From positions 186,001 to 250,000 of the forward strand of contig CAJPFN010000014.1 in NCBI GenBank assembly GCA_905339215.1: a stretch of 64,000 nt of DNA, given 5' to 3'. This stretch comes from Rhizobiaceae bacterium (GTDB taxonomy: Bacteria > Pseudomonadota > Alphaproteobacteria > Rhizobiales > Rhizobiaceae). Below, piece after piece: positions 37,154 to 46,296 of the stretch; within the stretch, counting starts at the first letter, position 1, and every line of letters begins with the position of its first letter. Made by a program: the position numbers and the translations under genes. The notes under the pieces are model-generated. The model was not told the DNA's origin, searched no databases, and saw only the letters and a program-made list of their open reading frames with translations.

Positions 37154-39360
37154 GCTGCGTTCCTCTTGCGATTTGAGATGTCGGACCTGCCGGTGTCGGC
37201 CCGCGAACCGGCAACGACGGCATCGACGTCGAGGATCACGGCAACGCGGCCGTCACCCAGAATGGTTGCCGCGGCCACCCCGAATACATGGCCGTAATTT
37301 GTTTCGAGACTCTTGATGACGACCTGCTGCTGGCCGATGATCCCGTCGACGAGCAGCGCGCTCTGCGAACGGTTCTCCGATTCCACCATGATGGCGACGC
37401 TGTTCAGCGGATCGGCCTCCTCGTCGCGGTAGCCGAGCTCGCGGCCGATATCGATCAGCGGGACGAACGAGCCGCGGATGGCGATGACCCGGCTGGTGTC
37501 GCCGAGGCCGTGCACGTCCTGCTTCTTCGGCTGCAGCGTCTCGACGATCGCGGTCAGCGGCACGACGAGGGTCTGGCCGGACACCGTCACCACCATGCCG
37601 TCGAGAACAGCGAGCGTGAGCGGCAGGCTCAGCGTGAACACGGTGCCGCGGCCGGGCCGCGAGGTGATGCTGATGCGGCCGCCCAGCGCCTGGATCGAAC
37701 GCTTGACGACGTCCATGCCGACGCCGCGGCCGGAGACGTCGGAGATCGAGCTGGCCGTGGAGAAGCCGGGGTGGAAGATCAGGTCGTCGATCTCGCTGTC
37801 GGAGAGCTGGGCGTTGGCTTCGATCAGCCCCTTCTTCACCGCGATTTCCCTGACGCGGGCTCGATTGATGCCGGCTCCGTCGTCGGAAACCTCGATGATG
37901 ACGCGCCCGGAGCGGTGCGCGGCGGTCATGCGCACGATGCCCTGTTCCGGCTTGCCGGCTGCGACGCGGTCCTCGGGCTTCTCCAGCCCGTGGTCGATCG
38001 CATTGCGGATCATGTGCGTCAGCGGGTCGGCGAGCCGTTCGATGACCGTCTTGTCGACCTCGCAGCCCTCGCCCTCGGTCACCAGCCGGACCGACTTGCC
38101 CGTCATGTCGGCGACCTCGCGCACGACACGCGACATGCGCTGGAAGATCGGGCGCACCGGTTGGGCGCGGATGGCCATCACGCTGTCCTGGATCTCGCGG
38201 GTCAGGTGCTCGAGATCGTCGAGACCGACTGCGACTTCGGACAGCCGGGCGATGCCGGCCTCGGTCACGCGCTGCGCCAGCATCGACTGGTTGATCACCA
38301 GCTCTCCGACCAGGTCGATCAGGCGGTCGACGCGATCGAGGTCGACGCGGATGGTCGTCTGCTGGCCGGCTGCGGCGGGCTGCTGCGCCTGACCGGCCTT
38401 GATCAGCGTTTCGGTCGGCGTCATCTCGCGGTCCGGCGCGAGCGGGATCACGGTCGCGGTATCGGCTTGCGGGATCGGGGCCGGCGCGAAGGCGGCCTCC
38501 ACAGCGGGCGCCGCGGGTTCGGGCAACGTAAGGATGGTCGCGGAAACCGGCTCGGGCGCAATTCCGATGTCGAGATCGCAGTCGAAGACCACGAATTCGA
38601 AGATTTCGCGGACAGAGGCTTCCTCGATCGCGGGGTCGAGCTCGACCGCCCACGAGAGGTAGGCTCCTTCGGGGTCGAGTTCGGTGATCAGCGGGATTTC
38701 GGACGTGTCGCAGGAAATCTTCGCCTCGCCGAGCCGCCGGATTTCGCGCAGCAGTACCACCGCGTCGTTCGCCTTGGCGTAGAGTTCCGGTTTCGGCTTG
38801 AAGCGGACGGTCAGCGGAGCGTTCGCCGACGTTTCGTCGGCAGAAAACGCTGGGCCGCCGAGAAGGTCGTCGAGCGAGAAGCGGATCGGCGTGAAACCGT
38901 TCTCGTCGGCAGCCGGTTCGTCGGCGATCGCAGGCGCGGCCGGTGCGGCCGCCTCGATGGTCGGCACGGCCGCCTCACCGGACGCCGCACGCGACAGTTC
39001 GCCGTTGAGCTGGGCGATTCGCGCGCGGTCGAGGTCGGCGCCGTCGCGCGAGAAGCGAACGAGGTCGGCAAGGCCGTCGGCGGCGCGCAGCATCAGCTTG
39101 ACCAGCGCCGGCGTTATCTCCAGTTCGCTGCTGCGCATCAGATCGAGGGTCGTCTCGAACGTGTGGGCGAAGCGCACGAGATCGTCGAGGCCGAACGCAC
39201 CCGCGCCGCCCTTGATCGAATGAACCGCGCGGAACACGGCATTGATCGTCTCGAGGTCGCCTTCCTGGCGTTCGATCGCCAGCAAGCCGTTCTCCAGTTC
39301 AGCGAGCTGCTCCTCGCATTCCTGGAAAAAGGTCTGCTTGATTGCCGCCATCGTATCCAT
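37150..39360 (-). CDS. cheA: Chemotaxis histidine kinase CheA
   Basis: CheA is the receptor-controlled kinase that phosphorylates CheY1, CheY2 and CheB. The 736-residue protein has an HPt domain with His47 ([13 protein letters not shown]), a linker/P2 region, a dimerisation helix pair ([20 protein letters not shown]), an ATPase domain (N box [14 protein letters not shown]1 [10 protein letters not shown]2 GRGVGMDVV) and a C-terminal CheW-like domain. It follows cheY1 by 19 bases. Confidence 0.96.
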   Translation of the reverse strand: MDTMAAIKQTFFQECEEQLAELENGLLAIERQEGDLETINAVFRAVHSIKGGAGAFGLDDLVRFAHTFETTLDLMRSSELEITPALVKLMLRAADGLADLVRFSRDGADLDRARIAQLNGELSRAASGEAAVPTIEAAAPAAPAIADEPAADENGFTPIRFSLDDLLGGPAFSADETSANAPLTVRFKPKPELYAKANDAVVLLREIRRLGEAKISCDTSEIPLITELDPEGAYLSWAVELDPAIEEASVREIFEFVVFDCDLDIGIAPEPVSATILTLPEPAAPAVEAAFAPAPIPQADTATVIPLAPDREMTPTETLIKAGQAQQPAAAGQQTTIRVDLDRVDRLIDLVGELVINQSMLAQRVTEAGIARLSEVAVGLDDLEHLTREIQDSVMAIRAQPVRPIFQRMSRVVREVADMTGKSVRLVTEGEGCEVDKTVIERLADPLTHMIRNAIDHGLEKPEDRVAAGKPEQGIVRMTAAHRSGRVIIEVSDDGAGINRARVREIAVKKGLIEANAQLSDSEIDDLIFHPGFSTASSISDVSGRGVGMDVVKRSIQALGGRISITSRPGRGTVFTLSLPLTLAVLDGMVVTVSGQTLVVPLTAIVETLQPKKQDVHGLGDTSRVIAIRGSFVPLIDIGRELGYRDEEADPLNSVAIMVESENRSQSALLVDGIIGQQQVVIKSLETNYGHVFGVAAATILGDGRVAVILDVDAVVAGSRADTGRSDISNRKRNAA

Positions 39361-39379
39361 GCGCAGGTGTCTCCGGGGT

Positions 39380-39745
39380 TCAGGCAGCGACGCGGTTGAT
39401 GGCGCTCACGAGCTTCACGGGGTCGAACGGCTTGACGATCCAGCCCGTTGCGCCAGCGCGGCGGGCGCGGTCCTTCTTCTCGTCCATGCTTTCGGTGGTC
39501 AGGACGAGGATCGGGATGGCGCGATACTGGTCGTTGCTGCGCACGGCTTCGATGAAGCCGAAACCGTCCATCCGCGGCATGTTGATGTCGGTAACGATGA
39601 CGTCTGGCATCGCCGACTGCAGCACCTCGAGGCCGTGGACGCCATCTTCGGCCTGGAGGACGTCCATGCCGGCGTCGGCGAGGGCGGTTCGCAGCATTTC
39701 GCGGATGGTCCGCGAATCGTCTACCGTGAGAATGACTTTCTTCAT
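39380..39745 (-). CDS. cheY1: Chemotaxis response regulator CheY1
   Basis: This single-domain receiver has 121 residues: ILTVDDSRTIREML, phosphoacceptor Asp53 (IVTDINMPRMDG), Thr in LVLTTES and Lys in IVKPFDPVKL. It starts one base after the cheS stop (TAA-ATG). In Sinorhizobium the copy at this position drains phosphate from CheA, helped by CheS; the role here is inferred from position. Confidence 0.93.
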   Translation of the reverse strand: MKKVILTVDDSRTIREMLRTALADAGMDVLQAEDGVHGLEVLQSAMPDVIVTDINMPRMDGFGFIEAVRSNDQYRAIPILVLTTESMDEKKDRARRAGATGWIVKPFDPVKLVSAINRVAA

Positions 39746-40063
39746 TTAGCTGTTCCTTACCGAAAGGCTTTCCAGGCCTAGCCCCGACGTTTCCAGGGCT
39801 TCGGTGAAGCTCGTTGAAGGGTCGACGAGGTCCAGTTCCATCCCGTCGTGCGCCCAGGTCGCGGCGGCCGACAGCAGCACCTGCAGGCACTGCCCGCCGA
39901 CGCGCTCGACGGCCGAAGCGTCGACCTGCACGTCCTTGCCCCTGAGGAGCAGGAATTCGTTCGTAAGGGGAGCCGCGGCGGTGATGTCCATCACCGGCGG
40001 TAGACTGATCTTCTCGCTCGTTGCGCTTCGCATTCCCAGGGCCTCAGAATTCACGCCAGCCAT
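39746..40063 (-). CDS. cheS: STAS-domain chemotaxis protein CheS
   Basis: This 105-residue protein fits a STAS fold (LPPVMDITAAAPLTNEFLLL, RGKDVQVDASAVERVGGQCL, QVLLSAAATWAHDGMELDLV). Between icpA and cheY1, Sinorhizobium has CheS, which binds CheA and speeds CheY1 dephosphorylation. It overlaps the icpA end by 20 bases and touches cheY1. The gene name is by position and fold. Confidence 0.8.
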   Translation of the reverse strand: MAGVNSEALGMRSATSEKISLPPVMDITAAAPLTNEFLLLRGKDVQVDASAVERVGGQCLQVLLSAAATWAHDGMELDLVDPSTSFTEALETSGLGLESLSVRNS

Positions 40064-41633
40064 CTCCGCCTTCCATCGCGAGCGCCGCGTTGCCGTCGGT
40101 CAGCTGGGCGGACCGGCGTGCCGCCGTGCGCTCGCCGCGCTCGGTCTTCTTGCCTGCCGTCGGCAGCACATCGTGGATCTTGAACCGGCTCACCGTCTCT
40201 ACGAGCTCCTCGGCCTGATGGCGCAGCGAATGCACCGCCGCCGTGGTCTGCTCGACCATCGCGGCGTTCTGCTGGGTGGCCTGGTCCATCTGCGTGATGG
40301 CGACGGTCACCTCGGCCAGGCCGGTCGACTGTTCGGTGGAGGAGTTGGCGAGTTGCGCGACGCCGCCGTCGATCTCCGCGACCTGGGCGATGATCTTCTC
40401 GGAAACGGTCCCGGTTTCGGCGATCAGCTTGACGCCGGTCATCACCTGCGCGGTGCTTGCCGCGATCAGTTGCTTGATTTCCTTCGCCGCCTCGGCCGAG
40501 CGCTGCGCCAGGCTGCGCACTTCCGAAGCCACGACGGCGAAGCCGCGGCCGGCCTCGCCGGCTCGTGCCGCCTCGACGCCCGCATTGAGCGCGAGCAGGT
40601 TGGTCTGGAAGGCGATCTCGTCGATGACGCCGATGATCTGGCCGATTTCGGAAGACGACTTCTCGATCTGGTTCATCGCCGCGACGGCGTTCTTGACGAT
40701 GTCGCCGGAAATCTCGGCCTCCTTGCGCGTCGTCACGACCCTGTTCGCGGTCTCCGCGGCGTCGACGGTCGAACGCTTCACCGCCGACGTGAGCTGGTTG
40801 AGCGCCGCGGCCGACTGTTCGAGGCTGGCCGCCTGCTGTTCGGTGCGCCGCGACATGTCGTCGGCGGCCTGGCCGATCTCGGCCGTGCCGTCGTTGATGG
40901 CGGTACTCGCCACCGCGACCCGGGCGATCGCCCGTTCGAGTTCCTCGGTGGCGCTGTTGAAGTCTTTCTTGAGCTGCTCGAACTCGGCTGCGACGTCCAC
41001 GGTGAGGCGCGTGCGCAGATCGCCCGACGCGAGCCGGTGCAGGGCCTCGGTGAGGGCGTCGAGCGCGTGTTTCTGGTTTTTCGCCGCCTCGGCGCGCGCC
41101 GCTTCGGCCGTGCGCCGCTGCGCATCCAGCTCCTCCAGGTAGATGGAGATGGCGAGATCCATGTCGAGGAAGATCGCCTTGACCAGGATGGCGAGCGAAG
41201 CGGCGAGGTCTTCGCGCCTGCCGGAGCGGTCGAACAATCCCGTACGATTCTGGTCGACGAGAGCCTTGATCAGCTCCTCGGTGATGAGGGCGTATCCGCC
41301 GATGTAGAGGCGGGGCTCGAGGCCCAGGCGGGCGTGGGCGTGACCGATCGCGCGAACCGCATTCTCATAGGCAACGCCGTATTCGGCGTCGGCGATGACG
41401 CCCCAGTGAGCGACCTGGCGGTTCTTTGCCCCGGCGAGATGCGTCTCGTCGCGGAAGAACGTGCGGGCTTCCGGGTTCGCGCGCACCGCGTTGTAGAAGG
41501 TGTCGAGTGCCGGCGAGATGGCCTTGTCGATGAAGGGCTTCATCTTCTTGAGGCGTTGGCGCGCCTCACCGTCGAGCCCTATGAAATCGAGGCGTTCCTG
41601 TAGCGAGGAGCGCGAGTCTGCCTGCGCGACCAT
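40044..41633 (-). CDS. icpA: Soluble protoglobin-type chemoreceptor IcpA
   Basis: This 529-residue receptor has no membrane helix. The N-terminal 180 residues match a globin-coupled sensor: the segment AIGHAHARLGLEPRLYIGGY includes His98 and His100, the latter placed like the haem ligand of such sensors. A linker leads to the MCP signalling hairpin (IAFQTNLLALNAGVEAARAG) and a GDGWREF tail. It is the first gene of the che operon, like icpA of Sinorhizobium. Oxygen or redox sensing is inferred. Confidence 0.88.
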   Translation of the reverse strand: MVAQADSRSSLQERLDFIGLDGEARQRLKKMKPFIDKAISPALDTFYNAVRANPEARTFFRDETHLAGAKNRQVAHWGVIADAEYGVAYENAVRAIGHAHARLGLEPRLYIGGYALITEELIKALVDQNRTGLFDRSGRREDLAASLAILVKAIFLDMDLAISIYLEELDAQRRTAEAARAEAAKNQKHALDALTEALHRLASGDLRTRLTVDVAAEFEQLKKDFNSATEELERAIARVAVASTAINDGTAEIGQAADDMSRRTEQQAASLEQSAAALNQLTSAVKRSTVDAAETANRVVTTRKEAEISGDIVKNAVAAMNQIEKSSSEIGQIIGVIDEIAFQTNLLALNAGVEAARAGEAGRGFAVVASEVRSLAQRSAEAAKEIKQLIAASTAQVMTGVKLIAETGTVSEKIIAQVAEIDGGVAQLANSSTEQSTGLAEVTVAITQMDQATQQNAAMVEQTTAAVHSLRHQAEELVETVSRFKIHDVLPTAGKKTERGERTAARRSAQLTDGNAALAMEGGDGWREF

Positions 41634-42058
41634 TTGTTATCCAGCGATTTGTGAGGATCATTCCGGGCCGGCCGGATCCGGAGCGCGGCATCATGCCTTC
41701 GGTCGCGTCGCGCCCAAGCCCCGGTATGTGCAGTATCGGTCACGAATGGTTTCGGGCTGATTAACGCATTCCGCGCGGCCCGCGGGATTGCTGCCGGTGC
41801 CCGATAGTTGCTGGCACGCGGGCGCAACGCCTTGGGAAAGCCGGAGGTTAACGAATTGTGGAGCCGGCGGCATTTTTTCCGCCCTCCCGGAATTATGGTT
41901 AACCGGATGTTGCCATTAGGCTTTTGTTAAGGATGTTCGTTCATAGGTGTTAACAGCAGACGGCTGCTCGGCTCCACTTGGGGGGTTACGGCACATCTGC
42001 ACCTTCGGACCGGAACTGCCGGCCCGGCGGCGTTGCAAGATCCAGGAGTCGGTGCCCA
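41634..42058. promoter_or_regulatory. Divergent regulatory region of the che operon and flagellin 2
   Basis: This 425-base gap lies between icpA (minus) and flagellin 2 (plus) and must hold both promoters. It contains several GTTAAC words and, at 41895-41904, ATGGTTAACC, a CtrA-type half-site. The end near 41880-41960 is AT-richer than its surroundings. No exact -10/-35 pair could be fixed by eye. Confidence 0.5.
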
Positions 42059-42988
42059 ATGGCCAGCATCTTGACGAACGTTTCCGCGATGACGGCTCTG
42101 AAGAGCCTTCAGGCGACCAATCGCAGCCTCGAAGAAACCCAGTCGCGAATCTCGACGGGCTACCGGGTGGCCGGCGCGAGCGACAACGCCGCTTACTGGT
42201 CGATCGCCACCACGATGCGATCGGACAACAAGGCGCTGCTCACCGTCCAGGACGCCCTCGGCCTCGGCGCTTCGAAGATCGACATCGCCTACACGGCGAC
42301 CAACAGCGCCATCGATGTCGTCGACGAGATCAAGTCCAAGCTTGTCGCGGCCCGCGAGCCCGGCGTCGACCGGGCCAAGGTGCAGGCCGAGATCACCCAG
42401 ATGCAGCAGCAACTGATCGGCATCGCTTCCTCGGCCTCCTTCTCCGGCGAGAACTGGCTCTCGGTCGACTCCGCCGATCCGGACTACAACGACACCAAGG
42501 CCATCGTCTCCTCCTTCGCCCGCGCCTCCGACGGCACCGTCTCGATCGGCACCATCTCGATCAGCGTCAACTCCGCGAAGCTCTACGACGCGGCCGACCA
42601 GTCGGGCCTGCTCGACACCGAGACGACGACGACGAACGGCGGCGTCACCTATTCGGTGTCCACCCTCGACATCTCGACGCTCGCCAGCTCGGATCTCGAT
42701 CTCGCCGACCTCGACGAGATGATCTCCTATGTCGACGCCGCCCTCCAGGCGATGACCAACTCCGCCTCCGACCTCGGCGCCGCGAAGAGCCGCATCAGCC
42801 TGCAGGTCGACTTCGTCAACAACCTCATGGACGCGATCGACCGCGGCGTCGGCACGCTGGTCGACGCCGATATGAACGAGGAATCGACCCGCCTCCAGGC
42901 CCTTCAGGTCCAGCAGCAGCTCGGCATCCAGGGTCTCTCGATCGCCAACTCCAGCGTCCAGGGCATCCTCTCGCTCTTCCAGGGCTGA
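42059..42988 (+). CDS. Flagellin (copy 2)
   Basis: This 309-residue filament subunit is closely like copy 1 at 10853-11773: TNVSAMTALKSLQATNRSL, RISTGYRVAGASDNAAYWSI, and an end DADMNEESTRLQALQVQQQL. I chose ATG at 42059 (MASILTNVSAM), with AGGAG about ten bases upstream; an earlier in-frame start adds 27 unlike residues. It is outside the main flagellar run, next to the che operon, and has its own terminator. Confidence 0.95.
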   Translation: MASILTNVSAMTALKSLQATNRSLEETQSRISTGYRVAGASDNAAYWSIATTMRSDNKALLTVQDALGLGASKIDIAYTATNSAIDVVDEIKSKLVAAREPGVDRAKVQAEITQMQQQLIGIASSASFSGENWLSVDSADPDYNDTKAIVSSFARASDGTVSIGTISISVNSAKLYDAADQSGLLDTETTTTNGGVTYSVSTLDISTLASSDLDLADLDEMISYVDAALQAMTNSASDLGAAKSRISLQVDFVNNLMDAIDRGVGTLVDADMNEESTRLQALQVQQQLGIQGLSIANSSVQGILSLFQG

Positions 42989-43036
42989 CGGTAGACGGGC
43001 CTTCTGGTCTGACCCTCCCGGATCGTTTTCTTCTCG

Positions 43037-43059
43037 AGGCCGCGGCAATCCCGCGGCCT
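43037..43059 (+). terminator. Rho-independent terminator after flagellin 2
   Basis: AGGCCGCGG and CCGCGGCCT form a perfect 9-pair stem around a 5-base loop, followed by TTTCGCTT. It lies 48 bases after the flagellin stop, the same distance as for flagellin 1. Confidence 0.8.
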
Positions 43060-43125
43060 TTCGCTTGAGTGGCGGCTTCCTTCCGTGCCGCGAATGTGCG
43101 ACCGCTTTGCCGACGTACGGCAATC

Positions 43126-43833
43126 ATGGTCGAGGCCCCCGTGAAGCGTTCCCGCATCAACGAGATTATCCGCGAAGGCGACGCCTTCATCCGCTCCTTC
43201 GGCTTTCGCCTGCCGCCCTTCGCTTACTGGTCCCCGCGGGAACTCGCGGACAGGCGGCCGGAAGGCATCGTCGGTGCGCGGCTCGGCTGGGACATCACCG
43301 ACTACGGGCAGGGCCGCTTCGACGAGCTCGGCCTGTTCCTGTTCACCGTGCGCAACGGGCGGGCGGCGGACCTCGCGCGGGGTTCGGGCATGCTCTATGC
43401 CGAGAAGATCATGATCTCGCGCAAGGACCAGCTTTCGCCCATGCACCGGCACGTGGTGAAGGCCGAGGACATCATCAACCGCGGTGGTGGCAGGCTCGTG
43501 CTTCAGCTCCACGCGTCGCGCGCGGACGGCGGCATCGACGCGGACGCGGCGGTGACCGTGCCCTGCGACGGCGTCGAGCGGTCGTTGCCTGCCAGCGACC
43601 TGCTTTCGCTGGAACCGGGCGAAAGCGTCACGCTTTTCCCCGGAATCTGGCACGCTTTCTGGGCCGAAGGCGCCGATGTGCTCATCGGCGAGGTGTCGAC
43701 GGTCAACGACGACGTCACCGACAACGTCTTCGCCGAGCCCCTCGGCCGTTTTTCGTCGGTCGAGGAGGATGAGCCCCCGCTCAGGCTGCTCGTCTCCGAC
43801 TACGACCGCTGGATGGCGGGCGGCGCCGGTTGA
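43126..43833 (+). CDS. D-lyxose/D-mannose isomerase family protein
   Basis: The 235-residue protein matches the D-lyxose ketol-isomerase family, a cupin-fold metal enzyme that converts D-lyxose to D-xylulose and often D-mannose to D-fructose. The metal-binding set is visible in SPMHRHVVKAEDIINRGGGR, with a later His in LFPGIWHAFWAEG. The ATG at 43126 has a weak ribosome site; an upstream start at 43069 would run into the flagellin terminator. It converges with the phosphomannomutase gene, four bases away. Confidence 0.8.
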   Translation: MVEAPVKRSRINEIIREGDAFIRSFGFRLPPFAYWSPRELADRRPEGIVGARLGWDITDYGQGRFDELGLFLFTVRNGRAADLARGSGMLYAEKIMISRKDQLSPMHRHVVKAEDIINRGGGRLVLQLHASRADGGIDADAAVTVPCDGVERSLPASDLLSLEPGESVTLFPGIWHAFWAEGADVLIGEVSTVNDDVTDNVFAEPLGRFSSVEEDEPPLRLLVSDYDRWMAGGAG

Positions 43834-43837
43834 GACG

Positions 43838-45268
43838 TCACCCGGCGATCAGCGCCTTCAGTTCGGCGACCCTGCGTTCGAGCAGGGCCGCGTCGCCGCG
43901 GGTCTCGACGTTGAGCCGGAGCAGCGGTTCGGTGTTCGAGGCGCGCAGGTTGAGGCGCCAGTCGTCGAATTCGAGGCTCAGCCCGTCGATCGTCTCGACC
44001 TTCGGGCCGAATCGCAGGTAGGCGTCGGCGACGCGAGCCTGGCTCGCCTTCGCGTCGGGAACGGTGAAGTTGATCTCGCCGGAGCACGGATAGGCGGCGA
44101 TGCAGTCTTCCATGATCCCGGCGAGCGTGGCGCCGCTCTGGCTCAGATCGGCGACGACCACCAGCCAGGCGAGCATGCCCGAATCGCAGAAGGCGAAATC
44201 GCGGAAATAGTGATGCGCGCTCATCTCGCCGCCGTAGACGGCGTTTTCGGCGCGCATCTTCGCCTTGAAGAAGGCATGGCCGGTCGGGCACACCTTCGCC
44301 ACGCCGCCCGCCCGCGAGACCTTCTCGATCGTGTTCCAGGTCAGCCGCGGATCGTAGAGCACGGTCGCGCCCGGCGTATCGCGGAGCAGCGTCTCGGCGA
44401 TCATGCCGACGAGGTAGTAGCCTTCGACGAAGCGGCCGCGGTGGTCGTAGAGGAAGCAGCGGTCGAAATCGCCGTCCCAGGCGATGCCGAGGTCGGCCCC
44501 GTGGTCGAGGACGGCCTGCGCCGCCTTGATCCGCTTCTCTGGCAGGAGCGGGTTGGGGATGCCGTTGGGCAGCGTCGGGTCTGGCCGGTGGTCGACCTTG
44601 ATGAACTCGAAGGGCAGGTGCGGCTCGATGAGGTCGATGATCGGCCCGGCGCAGCCGTTGCCGGCGTGGCAGACGATCTTCAGCGGCTTGAGCGTCCGGC
44701 CGCTCACCTGGGCGAGCAGCCGGTCGATGTAGCGCGCCCGGTCGAGGCCGGAGGACAGGCGGCCTCGCGCGGCGTATTCGGCCACTGCCGGCAGCGGGTC
44801 GTCGGAAAAGACCGCCGCCTCGATTGCCGCCAGCGCGTTGTCGCGGGTGGCGGCCGCCGCGCCCTTCAGCACCATCTTGATGCCGTTGTAGTCCGCGGGA
44901 TTGTGGCTGGCCGTGACCATCAGCCCGGCGTCGGCGCCGCTGTCGGCGGTGTGGAAATAGACCTCCTCGGTGCCGCACAGGCCGACGGGCTGCACGCTCA
45001 CGCCTGCGTCGAGGAACCCCTGGGCCATCGCCTCGGCGAGCGCCGGGCTGTCCTGGCGCATGTCGTGGCCGATCACCACGGTTCCCGGTGCCAGGACCTT
45101 CGCCGTCGCCTTGGCGAAGCGGTAGGCGAAGGGCGCGTTGATCTCGGCCGGAATGCGGCCGCGCAGGTCGTAGGCTTTGAAGGGCGGTCTCAAGGGCAAA
45201 CTTAACTCGGTGTCGTCGTCGGCGGCCGAGAATGACGGAGGCGCGTTAACAAGCCATGCAGTTCGCAC
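43838..45268 (-). CDS. Phosphomannomutase/phosphoglucomutase
   Basis: This alpha-D-phosphohexomutase converts mannose-6-phosphate and mannose-1-phosphate for exopolysaccharide or LPS sugars. The active-site serine loop (MVTASHNPADYNGIKMV), metal loop (AWDGDFDRCFLYD), sugar-binding GGEMSAHHYF and phosphate-binding RASNTEPLLRL are all present. The usual family start is near FKAYDLRG. The open frame begins with GTG at 45268, about 29 residues earlier, so the true start may be a TTG nearer 45195. Confidence 0.88.
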   Translation of the reverse strand: MRTAWLVNAPPSFSAADDDTELSLPLRPPFKAYDLRGRIPAEINAPFAYRFAKATAKVLAPGTVVIGHDMRQDSPALAEAMAQGFLDAGVSVQPVGLCGTEEVYFHTADSGADAGLMVTASHNPADYNGIKMVLKGAAAATRDNALAAIEAAVFSDDPLPAVAEYAARGRLSSGLDRARYIDRLLAQVSGRTLKPLKIVCHAGNGCAGPIIDLIEPHLPFEFIKVDHRPDPTLPNGIPNPLLPEKRIKAAQAVLDHGADLGIAWDGDFDRCFLYDHRGRFVEGYYLVGMIAETLLRDTPGATVLYDPRLTWNTIEKVSRAGGVAKVCPTGHAFFKAKMRAENAVYGGEMSAHHYFRDFAFCDSGMLAWLVVVADLSQSGATLAGIMEDCIAAYPCSGEINFTVPDAKASQARVADAYLRFGPKVETIDGLSLEFDDWRLNLRASNTEPLLRLNVETRGDAALLERRVAELKALIAG

Positions 45269-45304
45269 GCGCCGCAGCGGGGCGGGACCGCCGCTACGCC
45301 TGAC

Positions 45305-46183
45305 CTAGCCGACCGGCACCACGTCGACCGCGTGGCGGATCGCCTGGCCGCCCGTCGTCTTCAGCACGCCGACGATCGGGGCGACGTCGCCGTAGTCGCG
45401 GCCGTAGCCGACGGTGATGTGGTCATTGCCGGCGAGGATGCCGTTCGTCGGATCGAACTCGCGCCAGCCGGCGTCGCGGCCGCACCAGACCCTGACCCAG
45501 GCGTGCATGGCGTCGGCGCCCTCGAGACGCTGCTTGCCCGGCGGCGGGACGGTCCTGAGGAAGCCCGAGACGTAGCCCGCCGGCACGCCCAGCCCGCGCA
45601 TCCCGGCGATCATGACGTGGCTGAAGTCCTGGCAGACGCCGCTGCGCAGTTCGAACGCCTCGACGGCCTTGGTCGAGACCGTGGTCGCGTCGCCATCGTA
45701 GACGAACTCGTGGTGGATGCGCCGGCAAAGCGCCTCGGCGAGGCTTGCCGTCGAGGTCTGCGCGGAAAGGCACGCGCGGGCGAAGGCCGTGATCTCTGGG
45801 TCGAGCGGCGCATGGCGGCTGGCCGCAAGGAAATGGTGCGGTGCGTCGGGCGCCAGCGAGCGGACCGCCAGAATCTCGGACCCGAGTTCTTCGGGCCTTG
45901 GCGACAGGTCGATGCCGGGTTCCGGCCGCGTGACCGAGACGCGGGCGCTCATGCGCACGTCGAGCTCGTCATGGGGGTCGCGATAGGCGATCGCGGTGAC
46001 CGGGTTGCCGAAGAAGTCGGCGAAGTCGGACCGTTCCGCGGGGCGCGGCGCGAAATCGACGGAGGCGGCGACGACCCGCTGTTGCCCGGGCAGCGTGCGC
46101 GGCGACACGCGCACCTGGTGCCGTCCTCCGCCGACGGGGGCGTCGTAGTCGTATGAAAGCCTGAGCCTGATGTCGTAGTCCAC
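45305..46183 (-). CDS. Transglutaminase-like protein of the ATP-grasp/alpha-E cluster
   Basis: The 292-residue protein has an N-terminal beta-rich bacterial transglutaminase-N domain and a papain-like core with the triad Cys184 (RSGVCQDFSHV), His227 (AMHAWVRVW) and Asp244 (REFDPTNG). It is cytosolic by sequence. It is predicted to act as a peptidase or amide-group transferase. I chose GTG at 46183; an upstream ATG adds 26 unlike residues. It lies 113 bases after the ATP-grasp/alpha-E gene. Confidence 0.85.
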   Translation of the reverse strand: MDYDIRLRLSYDYDAPVGGGRHQVRVSPRTLPGQQRVVAASVDFAPRPAERSDFADFFGNPVTAIAYRDPHDELDVRMSARVSVTRPEPGIDLSPRPEELGSEILAVRSLAPDAPHHFLAASRHAPLDPEITAFARACLSAQTSTASLAEALCRRIHHEFVYDGDATTVSTKAVEAFELRSGVCQDFSHVMIAGMRGLGVPAGYVSGFLRTVPPPGKQRLEGADAMHAWVRVWCGRDAGWREFDPTNGILAGNDHITVGYGRDYGDVAPIVGVLKTTGGQAIRHAVDVVPVG

Positions 46184-46296
46184 GGGCGGATTCCGTCGGG
46201 AGGCGAGGTAGCCGCCAGTTGGTAGCCGCAAAGGGAAGGATTGGGTAGGGGTGCCTCGCACCCGCCGCGCGGCGGCCGGCCGGCGTCGCGGCGCCG

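Noticed and set aside
37288-39399. A 703-codon plus-strand open frame opposite cheA
   Set aside because: It is the antisense shadow of cheA, with His/Gly/Val/Asp-rich low-complexity sequence.
43069-43772. A second plus-strand frame over the lyxose isomerase gene
   Set aside because: It starts within the region just after the flagellin terminator and gives an Arg/Gly/His-rich product; the isomerase frame has metal-binding motifs.
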